A stretch of 64,000 nt of DNA from Sipunculus nudus. Its lineage: Eukaryota > Annelida > Sipuncula > Golfingiida > Sipunculidae. A program made the position numbers and the translations under genes. A model generated the notes under the pieces. It saw nothing but the letters and a program-made list of their open reading frames with translations. It did no database searches and had not been told where the DNA came from. Within the stretch, counting starts at the first letter, position 1, and each line of letters opens with the position of its first letter. The stretch lies in the NCBI GenBank assembly GCA_026874595.1, contig CM049315.1:79128065-79192064 (forward strand), given 5' to 3'. Of this stretch, positions 1 through 7,159 are shown one piece after another.

Positions 1-120
1 AACGTGTGTTTTCTTACACGACCTCTACAAGTGAGGATTTGCAATGTGTTACACAGCCGATATATCTAAATATGGAAAAGTCAAGAAGAAAAGTCTTTGA
101 TACTTTGACCGATAAAACAT

Positions 121-627
121 TTATACCGTTTGTATCTTCTTCACAGCACGTTTCTTGCATAATTGTACATAATTTTGCATGTCCTCTATCAGCACACGTA
201 TCTCGAGAAATGAAAACGACCGGGCGAGGTGGCGACTGTGGACGGCCGGTGTCACATTAGGGCGGTACTCCTCTACGATATTCTTGTAGAGTTCCTCACA
301 ACGGAGGACAATATCATAGATGTCCTCCGTTAGGCGCATCACCTTATCCATGAGGACTGCGATGCGCGTGGCTTCAGTGATATCCGCATACGAATTAATA
401 TATTGGTAAAGTTTTGTTCCAGTATTGGCCGTGAAGCGATCATGTACATCGAGGAGAGGTGTTAGACATTTATCAAATTCGTCCCCGTCCCTTGGTTCTT
501 TCAAATACGTATCAGGCGACGTTTGTAACTTTGTTATAACATTCAGTATGGCCTCTCCTTGTTTTGGCACAGCTACTATGGCTGCATCCAGTTCACATTC
601 AAACTGCTCGTTCACCATCATCATCAT
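121..627 (-). CDS. Orphan helical protein, 168 aa
   Basis: I do not recognise this protein. The frame is open from about 723, but no ATG occurs before a run of four consecutive ATG codons at 616-627, so I place the start at 627; only a TTG lies further upstream. The product is rich in Leu, Glu, Asp, Val and Arg, with long stretches that look alpha-helical and no signal peptide or membrane segment. It ends in a basic tail (KKRAVKK). The opposite strand has only a weaker overlapping frame. Just upstream of the ATG on this strand is CTTACAG, which resembles a splice acceptor, so it could instead be the last exon of a spliced gene; the intronless neighbours argue against that. Its base composition matches the island genes to the right. 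Confidence 0.5.
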   Translation of the reverse strand: MMMMVNEQFECELDAAIVAVPKQGEAILNVITKLQTSPDTYLKEPRDGDEFDKCLTPLLDVHDRFTANTGTKLYQYINSYADITEATRIAVLMDKVMRLTEDIYDIVLRCEELYKNIVEEYRPNVTPAVHSRHLARSFSFLEIRVLIEDMQNYVQLCKKRAVKKIQTV

Positions 628-723
628 GATTCCCTGTAAGTCACAAGGACGTCTTATAACAAACAGCTTTTTCGCTATAGGACTTTTTTCTGTGTTGTTT
701 AGGGTTATACTTTGATGTACCAA

Positions 724-1288
724 ACAAAAATATTAAAAATAACCTCCCCCCCCCCTCCCCACCTTCCTTACTCCTCTTTCCTCAATCGACATTTGTGATT
801 GGTCGTGTGTCGAAATGTCGTTTTTTTTCCGTTGTAGTTGTTTACTAACTAACGAGGTCATGTTATACAATAAACGTGAAGGGACTGATATCCGTGACGA
901 GGTTACATATTACATTCATGCAAGGTGTCACGCAAAGTGGCGCTCTGCTTCATAACCTTTTGTTTATTATTATTTTTATCCTAAATGCATTTTTTTTTGG
1001 TTCACAGTAATTACCTACTTATTTTTTATCAGTTACAGAATTAATAGTGTTTCTCATTGTCCTTCCGAAAAAAAACTAAAACTCTTGCAATACCTTTTTG
1101 CTCTACATTTTGTTAAAAGGTCCGCGTGTCTGTTATTTTCTTTTGTTAATGGTTAAAAAAATACAAATTCTCTTCCCTTTTCTATGTCACAACATTACTT
1201 AATCGTCGTTACGGTTAGTCTGTGTCACTTGTGTGGCAAAAAACCGAACCGCTCCGAGTTGGATGGATGGATGGATGGAAAAACACGT
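724..1288. other. Non-coding, low-complexity stretch
   Basis: No supportable gene. It holds a C-rich run near 746-765, several T-rich runs and a short GGAT tetranucleotide repeat at 1259-1279. It may be the shared upstream region of the minus-strand gene at 121-627 and of the hairpin region to the right. Confidence 0.5.
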
Positions 1289-1662
1289 TACCCGACCTTG
1301 CTTACTGGTCAGGTAGTATAAACATGGCTTTTATCTAACTCCTGCGCATCTGGGGGGTTTTTAAAGTGATGTCAGTCCGTTGTGTACACAACCATACACA
1401 AAATAAATGTAACCCCGGCCTACCTTACTGGCCAGTGGGTGTCCTAGGTTTCTAACAACAACCAAAACAAAAACATAACCCCCCCCCCTTCTCATCCATC
1501 CCCACCTCCCAATGACCTTCGCTACTGGTCACATTTTAGTTTTTTTCTGTTACTGCCAACAACCAAATATTAGGGACCCTTCGTTACTGGGGCCCTCTCA
1601 AGTACAAACTAAAAATTCACTCCCTAAACAGAAAAATTCACCCCCGGCCTACCTTACTGGCC
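1289..1662. repeat. Five-member covarying hairpin family
   Basis: Five short inverted repeats share a 9-nt loop ending in TACT and have different but complementary stems. The loops are at 1298-1306 (TTGCTTACT), 1421-1429 (TACCTTACT), 1518-1526 (TTCGCTACT), 1580-1588 (TTCGTTACT) and 1650-1658 (TACCTTACT). Stems are GACC/GGTC (extendable to 9 positions with one mismatch), GGCC/GGCC, TGACC/GGTCA, AGGGACCC/GGGGCCCT (one mismatch) and GGCC/GGCC. Loop conservation with compensating stem changes suggests a structure is kept, either as RNA or as a protein-binding DNA hairpin. No ORF explains the pattern. Confidence 0.7.
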
Positions 1663-1942
1663 AGTGAGTGTGACATTATTTTAGTTCAAAAACAAAACCA
1701 ATTGAATACTTTTACAATAACAACAACAACAAAAAAAACACCTACCGGTATTGTTGTTTTGTCACAAACTCAAATCTTCAACAAACTTTCAAATCTTTGC
1801 TTCAACTTGCTTTCTGTAGCTTCAACACAACGACGGCTTCTATATATCCAAATTGTAGTTATTACCAGTACTAGTACCAGTCAAAACCAGAGTCTGACTT
1901 TACTCCGTCCAAACTACCTCCTTATATACCTTATTTCTCCGG

Positions 1943-2048
1943 TGACGTCACACACACAATTTCAAACAAACCACCCCCTGTCGTTTCCGCCGGATACACA
2001 TACATCCTTATTTCACCTCCCCGTTGGTTTCCGCTTACTGTGACGTCA
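1943..2048. promoter_or_regulatory. Two consensus CRE palindromes
   Basis: The full CRE/ATF palindrome TGACGTCA occurs at 1943-1950 and 2041-2048, with a CTTATATACC TATA-like string just upstream near 1920. A third copy lies at 8543-8550, upstream of the FG-repeat gene. In animal cells this site is bound by CREB/ATF bZIP factors; binding here is inferred. Confidence 0.5.
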
Positions 2049-2183
2049 CTCCACTGCATCACTTCTCAAATCTCCCCAACCAATCAACGCTCTCCTTACA
2101 CATACATCCATCCACCATCTTGAAAATTTTTACCGGGGGGGGGGGTAAAAAATCAAACACCCGTATCATCGCTCACACACATG

Positions 2184-2257
2184 CACCACCCTCCCCGGCA
2201 CGCGGGCCCGAAATCGCACACACCACCCTCCCCGGCACGCGGGCCCGAAATCGCACA
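2184..2257. repeat. Tandem 37-bp repeat, two copies
   Basis: Two virtually identical 37-bp units (2184-2220 and 2221-2257) each contain CCCCGGCACGCGGGCCCG, a GC-rich partly palindromic core, in CA-rich flanks. A G-run of nine or more lies just upstream at about 2136. Confidence 0.85.
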
Positions 2258-2315
2258 CACTAATTTATTCATGGCGAAGCGTCGAGGGTCGAGGTGCCGG
2301 GTGCGGGTGTGCCCA

Positions 2316-2820
2316 ACTTCCGGTAGAATAGTACTTCCGGTTGTGCACCGCTTCAGGATTAAATGAGTTGTTGTAGTGATGTTAATAAGGCGATGATGGT
2401 GAAATCTTGCATAATTGTCCAGTTATTTGAGTAAAGTGGGATATGATGCCAATCCGGAAGAAAAGGTGAGAGAAAAAGGTTTAAAAACAGGTTTGAAATG
2501 TGTGGACGAATGGGTCGGGGATGATGCAATAGACCACGTGGACTGCGCGTGTTTGATTGTTGTGAATGAGACCTGACCAATGGGCGGACTGAATGCACAC
2601 CACGTGACCTGATCTGACCAATGAGCTGACAGCGCATGTACCGGAAGTCTGCTTTACACCCGGCAGTCGTGATCGGGGTCACACTTTGGGGTCACGCTTA
2701 ACCATTGAGTAAATGGGACTTCCGGTGCGGGTACGTAGGGTGGTGTTTGACCGGAAGTGAGGAAGTGTGAAGGGTCGTGAACGGAAGTGCCGGGTCACAT
2801 GGGGTCAGACGACAGGAAGT
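2316..2820. promoter_or_regulatory. ETS / E-box / CCAAT motif cluster
   Basis: ETS-type cores in either orientation occur at 2316-2323, 2333-2340, 2453-2460, 2641-2648, 2718-2725 and 2751-2758, with weaker forms at 2782-2788 and 2814-2820. Two CACGTG E-boxes (2535-2540, 2601-2606) and two CCAAT boxes (2577-2581, 2618-2622) lie between them. No convincing ORF is present: the frame at 2359-2682 lacks an ATG start and those at 2181-2366 and 2767-2976 have no coding character. This looks like an enhancer, a TATA-less promoter or a replication/transcription control region. The gene it serves is not evident; the nearest downstream are the tRNA-like gene and the first paralogue. Confidence 0.5.
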
Positions 2821-3075
2821 GACGGTTGGATAACACGTATTGATGAGTCATGTGAACTCGGGTTCGTCCCGGGTCGCCTTATCTGTTGTCATCTGAACAC
2901 AATGAGATATGTATATATTTACATATTATTATATATTATATACATAATCGTAACACCACGAAATATCTGTTGTTGATCTTGCAGATACGTGAGGGATGTT
3001 TTGTATATTTACCTCATAAACATTAATTTCAACCGACACACACGTATATGAAATATATATTAGACAAAAGTGAAT

Positions 3076-3185
3076 GTCACCGCCGGGATTCGAACCCGGA
3101 TCCGAACTTAACCTTGCCGGAACTGCAAGTACAAACTATTGGTCCAGGTAGGAAAGTTTGAATTAGCCCGTTACGCCACGGGGAC
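3076..3185 (-). tRNA. tRNA-like gene with abnormal central region
   Basis: Read on the minus strand, the ends form a tRNA: a seven-position acceptor stem with one mismatch (GTCCCCG with CGGTGAC), a D arm containing the A-box-like TGGCGTAACGGGC, and a perfect T arm (CCGGG, loop TTCGAAT, CCCGG). Between the D arm and T arm lie about 54 nt instead of about 22, so there is an intron or an insertion. AACTT/AAGTT could form the anticodon stem, with a second internal stem CTTGC/GCAAG inside. That fold puts C, not U, at position 33 and gives CTA as the anticodon, so the isotype is unassigned. It may be a pseudogene, a spliced tRNA or a tRNA-like non-coding RNA. It ends 247 nt before the first paralogue, on the opposite strand. 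Confidence 0.6.
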
Positions 3186-3287
3186 TTTCACATCAGACCC
3201 GGACATTATGACACTTATGTAATAAAAGGGACACGAAACAAAAAAACAAGGAATGCGTCATCGTATTTCTTATGAACTATGTGGGCA

Positions 3288-3416
3288 CACGTGACTCACA
3301 CATGTCATTCAAGCCCTGCCTTGTCTCATATATGTAACATTATTTGGGTTAATAAGTATCCACGGTCTGGTGTCAGGCTCTGCGTGATCGACCGTTAATT
3401 GTTAACGGGCCAGGCA
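3288..3416 (+). promoter_or_regulatory. Promoter region of paralogue 1
   Basis: CACGTGACTCA at 3288-3298 fuses an E-box with an AP-1 site (TGACTCA), 145 nt before the ATG; paralogue 2 has the same 11-mer at 134 nt. At 3392-3408 there is a perfect inverted repeat, CCGTTAA with TTAACGG around TTG, where the other two genes carry a TATA box. CCAGGCA at 3410-3416 lies exactly 23 nt before the ATG, as in the other two genes. Confidence 0.6.
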
Positions 3417-3432
3417 GCGCCCAACATACACG

Positions 3433-4974
3433 ATGGGGGATCGCCTAGCATACACACGCTATCGCCAGGATGTCCTCAGTCTTTTCACTGGTCCACCGGG
3501 TAACAGTTACCGTTTTATGCCTTCCGATGGGAATTTCTTTTCTAACAGGTTACGACAGAGGGGAGTGACGTGGCGAGAAGAACACATAGTTGTAGACGAA
3601 TGCTCAATGTGGGCAGACAATGGAGACGATTCAGACTATATACACGATTACCATTACCATCCCAATTACCATCCCCAACACGTCCCGGAACGGAAATATT
3701 GCCCCACGTGTCAAGAGACAGAAGTGATGGCACTGTTCACAATCGTTAAAACCTACGATTTGGGGCAAGGGATAACGTTGACGTGGAGACCGTTGTTACG
3801 TCCAGGAGATACAGTGTTGTTTCGACACGGAGACAAGACAATCCACGTGGAAGGCTTCGGTTCCCTGTTGCGGTTGACTCTGGTAGTAAATCTCGACAGG
3901 ATGCTATCTGAGGCTCAAAAGGTTAACCGCAGCGTGACCGGTTGGATATACCCAATGTATCTCGGTATATGTAAGTCCTTGCATATCCAGATGGACCCTT
4001 ATGGCACTGTGTCATTCTACGACCGCATTAACAAGGACAATGCGCGCTTCACAATGCAGGTGGCGGCCCACAGGGATAAGGCGATATCGCTGACGACAGA
4101 AGTACTGTTCAAACTGTTGGAGCACGTGATCACCGATTACCAGGATGTAACCATTTACAACTGGGAACCTCCGCCGGTGTCTTATGACAACACTGTAGAC
4201 GCAGTGACTGAATCCCCAGTGCAACATGCCCACGCAAACACGGGTGATACTACTAAAGCTGGTGTTGACAGTGAGGTCGGACCATCAGACGGTGTCGTGC
4301 CTTCTGACGGCAGGTTCTTTCGAGGTCATGTACGAGGGCATGGCATGCTTTACGACCGCGAGGAGATGATAGTGAAACACTGCGAGATGTGCAACGTGGA
4401 TTACGAACCTGTGTGTGATGGCGTACAGGAATACTGCCCTATATGCGACCAGAGTGAGTTGGACTATCTGTTCACACTTGAGGAACGCTTCAACTTCCAA
4501 CCGTATGGCACCCCCGTCTCTGATTTGATATACTTCAACTGGATACGGTACAAGCGTTTTCAGGGCAAGGTAAGGTTGACAGGACAGAACAAAGATGTAC
4601 AAGTACCGGGAATGCTCGCCATGCTGGAGGATAATATTCTGACCGGCGATTTGGATGTTTTGCTCCTGGCCGCTGAAAAGGAAAACTGTCGTATAAACGC
4701 ACTGTTCCGCTATAAACAGATAAACCATGATCAAATGCACGAACTTCAACTCTCGATGGACCCGGACGGTATGGTAACGTTTTATGGACCTTTGGTAACG
4801 CGGTATATCATCGACACCGGCGGGGTACAGGAGACCATACAAACCGACATTTTGAATGCGCTATCGATCAAGGCATGGGATGTTGTATCATTACTTAACA
4901 CAGTGATCAGGTGCTACCCGCCGAGAGACTTGTCGGGTGCGATGTACACTTATCCTCGGGAACAGGCTGAATAG
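3433..4974 (+). CDS. Orphan two-module zinc-ribbon-like protein, paralogue 1
   Basis: I do not recognise this 513-aa family. The protein is an internal duplication. Module 1 (about 1-265) and module 2 (about 285-510) each carry PSDGxFF, a Cys-pair region, a CPxCxxxE motif followed by LF, a Trp-containing strand, an LL-rich helix, and a MDPxGxVxFY motif. The Cys pairs look like a zinc ribbon: C90/C93 in module 1 and C317/C320 with C335/C338 in module 2. In module 1 the first pair is broken (C57, W60), and a histidine-rich stretch (71-83, six His) sits between the pairs; paralogue 2 has an intact CxxC. There is no signal peptide or membrane segment. The ATG at 3433 matches the paralogues' start. 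The frame ends at TAG (4972-4974) but stays open for 22 strongly acidic codons beyond it. A zinc-binding or nucleic-acid role is inference only. Confidence 0.8.
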   Translation: MGDRLAYTRYRQDVLSLFTGPPGNSYRFMPSDGNFFSNRLRQRGVTWREEHIVVDECSMWADNGDDSDYIHDYHYHPNYHPQHVPERKYCPTCQETEVMALFTIVKTYDLGQGITLTWRPLLRPGDTVLFRHGDKTIHVEGFGSLLRLTLVVNLDRMLSEAQKVNRSVTGWIYPMYLGICKSLHIQMDPYGTVSFYDRINKDNARFTMQVAAHRDKAISLTTEVLFKLLEHVITDYQDVTIYNWEPPPVSYDNTVDAVTESPVQHAHANTGDTTKAGVDSEVGPSDGVVPSDGRFFRGHVRGHGMLYDREEMIVKHCEMCNVDYEPVCDGVQEYCPICDQSELDYLFTLEERFNFQPYGTPVSDLIYFNWIRYKRFQGKVRLTGQNKDVQVPGMLAMLEDNILTGDLDVLLLAAEKENCRINALFRYKQINHDQMHELQLSMDPDGMVTFYGPLVTRYIIDTGGVQETIQTDILNALSIKAWDVVSLLNTVIRCYPPRDLSGAMYTYPREQAE

Positions 4975-5043
4975 GACGAAGAAGAACAGATAATTGATGA
5001 CGATACTGACGATGACGATACTGACGATGATGAGGACTATTAA
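4975..5043 (+). other. In-frame acidic tail beyond the TAG
   Basis: Immediately after the TAG of paralogue 1 the same frame continues for 22 codons to TAA at 5041-5043. The codons are almost entirely Asp, Glu and Thr, including a repeated GACGATACT block. Paralogue 2 also ends in an acidic, Glu-rich tail before its own stop. The stretch is therefore either the former C-terminus cut off by a nonsense mutation or an extension reached by stop-codon readthrough. Confidence 0.55.
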
Positions 5044-5057
5044 TTAAGGGAAATCAT

Positions 5058-5088
5058 ATCGGAACCAGCATGTACTGTACACGTTTGT
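5058..5088 (+). repeat. Conserved block downstream of paralogue 1
   Basis: A 31-nt block beginning ATCGGAACC and ending GTACACGTTTGT follows paralogue 1 and recurs with few changes at 6965-6995 behind paralogue 2. It shows that the duplicated unit includes 3' flanking DNA, and the block may be a shared 3' processing or control element. Confidence 0.65.
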
Positions 5089-5212
5089 GTACACGGAATA
5101 TGTAACGCAGCATGCGGCAGACGGTTCATCGGAGGTGAAGGAGAGGCCTTGCGTAATCTGAGACGTGTCGTGAACCACATGTGTCAGCAGGTTATGTGGA
5201 ACAACTCTGGAG

Positions 5213-5330
5213 CACGTGACTCACAAATGACGAGGTCTATATATTTAGTGACGGCGGGACAGTGATGTTGAGTTGGAGAGTGGAGCGGGTTGTTGAGGAG
5301 ACGCCACGTATATAAACGCTGTCCCAGGCA
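5213..5330 (+). promoter_or_regulatory. Promoter region of paralogue 2
   Basis: CACGTGACTCA at 5213-5223 (E-box plus AP-1), TATATAAA at 5309-5316 and CCAGGCA at 5324-5330, exactly 23 nt before the ATG at 5347. CCCAG/CTGGG around CCAGGCA can form a small hairpin. A TATA box 38 nt from the ATG implies a 5' leader of about 10 nt if initiation is about 30 nt downstream of the TATA box. Confidence 0.7.
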
Positions 5331-5346
5331 GCGCTGGGCATATACG

Positions 5347-6921
5347 ATGGGGGGCCTCCGTGCAGACACACGCCATCGCCAGGAGGTTATCAGTATTTTC
5401 ACTGGTCCTCCGGGTAACACTTACCATTTCGCGCCATCCGGCGGGGCTTTCTTTGGTAACGTGTTACGACAAAGGGGAGTCAGGTGGCGGGAACAACTAA
5501 TAATTGTAGACAAATGCTCAATGTGTGCAGACGATTACCTTTACCGTTCCAACCACGACCATGCAAGGATATATTGCCCCACGTGTCAAGAGACAGAAGT
5601 GATGGCACTGTTCACAAACGAGAAAACCTACGATTTGGGGCAAGGGATAACGTTTACGTGGAGACCGTTGTTACGTCGAGAAGATACAGTGTTGTTTCGA
5701 CACGGAGACAAGACAATCCACGTGGAAGGCTTCGGTTCCGTGTTGCGGGCCCTGGTTGGACATCTCGACATGATTCTATGCGAGGCTCAAAAAGCGAACC
5801 GCAGCGTGACCGGTTGGATATACCGACGTTTTCCGGGTATCTGTGAGTCCTTGTATATCCAGATGGACCCCTACGGCACTGTGTCATTCTTTGACCGCAT
5901 TAACAAGGACGACGCGTGTTTCACCATGCAGGTGGCGGTCCACAAGGAGAAAGCGATATCGCTGACGACAGAAGTACTGTTCCAGCTGTTGGAACACGTG
6001 ATCACTGATTACCAGAATGTAGTCATTTACGGCAAGAAACCTCCGGCGGTGTCTTATGACAACATCGTAGACACAGTGATGGAATCCCCAGGGCAGCATG
6101 CCCACGCGAACACGGGTGATACTACTGAAGCTGGTGTGGACAGTGAGGTCGGACCATCAGACGGTGTCGTACCTTCTGACGGCAGGTTCTTTCGAGATAA
6201 TGTACGAGGGTATGATATGTTTTACGACCGCGAGAAGATGATAGTGATTCCCTGCAAGACGTGCAACCCGGATTACGAAAGTGTGTTTGATGGCGTACAG
6301 GAATACTGCCCTATATGCGACCAGAGTGAGTTGGAGTATCTGTTCACACGTGAGAGAACCTTCGGCTTCCTACCGCATGGCACCGACACCTCGATTTGGG
6401 TATACTGCAAACCCCCCTGGGATTGGTGGATACACCTTAGATGGAAACCATATCTGCGTTTCAAAGACAAAGTCACGCTCGTAACAGAAGACGAGGTACA
6501 AGTACCAGGAATGCTCGCCATGTTGGAGGATAATATTCTGACCGGCGATTTAGACGTTTTGCTCCTGGCCGCTCAAAAGGAAAACTGTCGTATGAACGCA
6601 GTGTTCCGCTATAATCGAATAAACCATGATCAAGTGCACGACCTTCACATCTCGATGGACCCAGACGGTACCGTAACGTTTTATGGACCTTTGGAAACGC
6701 TGTATATCAACTTCCGCGACGAGATACAGACGATGATACAAACCGACACTTTGAATGCGATACCGCTCAAGGCATGGGATGTTGTATCATTACTGGAGTG
6801 TGTGATCAGTAACTACCCGCCGATAGATTTGTCGGGTACGATGTACACTTATTCTCGGTTGTTCCCTGAGAAAACTGAGGTTGAAAAGTACGAAGAAGGG
6901 CAGATGGATGAGGTCAGTTAA
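5347..6921 (+). CDS. Orphan two-module zinc-ribbon-like protein, paralogue 2
   Basis: This 524-aa protein is closely similar to paralogue 1 along its whole length, including long identical DNA stretches, so the duplication is fairly recent. I start it at the ATG at 5347, which aligns with the start of paralogue 1. The frame is open back to 5290, but that extension would run through the TATA box. Module 1 has an intact CSMC and CPTC pair about 30 residues apart; module 2 has CxxC and CPIC. Each module ends in a MDPxGTVxF motif. The spacer between modules (HAHANTGDTTEAG region) is hydrophilic and probably a linker. The C-terminus is extended and charged, rich in Glu and Lys, where paralogue 1 meets its TAG. 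Function is unknown; this is the most intact member of the family here. Confidence 0.85.
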   Translation: MGGLRADTRHRQEVISIFTGPPGNTYHFAPSGGAFFGNVLRQRGVRWREQLIIVDKCSMCADDYLYRSNHDHARIYCPTCQETEVMALFTNEKTYDLGQGITFTWRPLLRREDTVLFRHGDKTIHVEGFGSVLRALVGHLDMILCEAQKANRSVTGWIYRRFPGICESLYIQMDPYGTVSFFDRINKDDACFTMQVAVHKEKAISLTTEVLFQLLEHVITDYQNVVIYGKKPPAVSYDNIVDTVMESPGQHAHANTGDTTEAGVDSEVGPSDGVVPSDGRFFRDNVRGYDMFYDREKMIVIPCKTCNPDYESVFDGVQEYCPICDQSELEYLFTRERTFGFLPHGTDTSIWVYCKPPWDWWIHLRWKPYLRFKDKVTLVTEDEVQVPGMLAMLEDNILTGDLDVLLLAAQKENCRMNAVFRYNRINHDQVHDLHISMDPDGTVTFYGPLETLYINFRDEIQTMIQTDTLNAIPLKAWDVVSLLECVISNYPPIDLSGTMYTYSRLFPEKTEVEKYEEGQMDEVS

Positions 6922-6964
6922 AAACGCGGAATGTTGTCATATGATTTCATACCCCGGACGTGTT

Positions 6965-6995
6965 ATCGGAACCTGCAGGTACCGTACACGTTTGT
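6965..6995 (+). repeat. Conserved block downstream of paralogue 2
   Basis: Second copy of the block described at 5058-5088, again beginning ATCGGAACC and ending GTACACGTTTGT, about 45 nt after the stop codon. Confidence 0.65.
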
Positions 6996-7120
6996 ACATA
7001 TACAAACATATATCCGTCATGCCACCCGCTGTTCTGGTGATACACGGGGCACGTACAATAACAAACACACATGGGTATCAAAGGGGGGGGGGAGGTGCTG
7101 GTTGCTGAGGAGACGGTACG

Positions 7121-7143
7121 TATATAAAACGGCGTTCCAGGCA
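7121..7143 (+). promoter_or_regulatory. Core promoter of paralogue 3
   Basis: TATATAAA at 7121-7128 is 39 nt before the ATG, and CCAGGCA at 7137-7143 is exactly 23 nt before it. The preceding GAGGAGACG is shared with paralogue 2. CGGC and GCCG flank the CCAGGCA motif and could pair. The fused E-box/AP-1 11-mer of genes 1 and 2 is absent; only a GCACGTAC string is found near the matching place. Confidence 0.65.
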
Positions 7144-7159
7144 CAGCCGTTCAGACAAG

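Noticed and set aside
6-260. Plus-strand frame of 84 codons at the left edge
   Set aside because: Starts at GTG, overlaps the better minus-strand gene at 121-627 and has no recognisable features.
1702-2682. Four frames of 60-113 codons in the regulatory region
   Set aside because: Composition follows low-complexity and motif-rich DNA; the minus-strand frame 2359-2682 begins at GTG, and two frames are largely the 37-bp repeat.
4285-4842. 185-codon minus-strand frame opposite paralogue 1
   Set aside because: It is the antisense shadow of a conserved gene; similar shadows occur opposite paralogue 2.
5290-5346. N-terminal extension of paralogue 2
   Set aside because: It would translate through the TATA box, and the start at 5347 aligns with paralogues 1 and 3.
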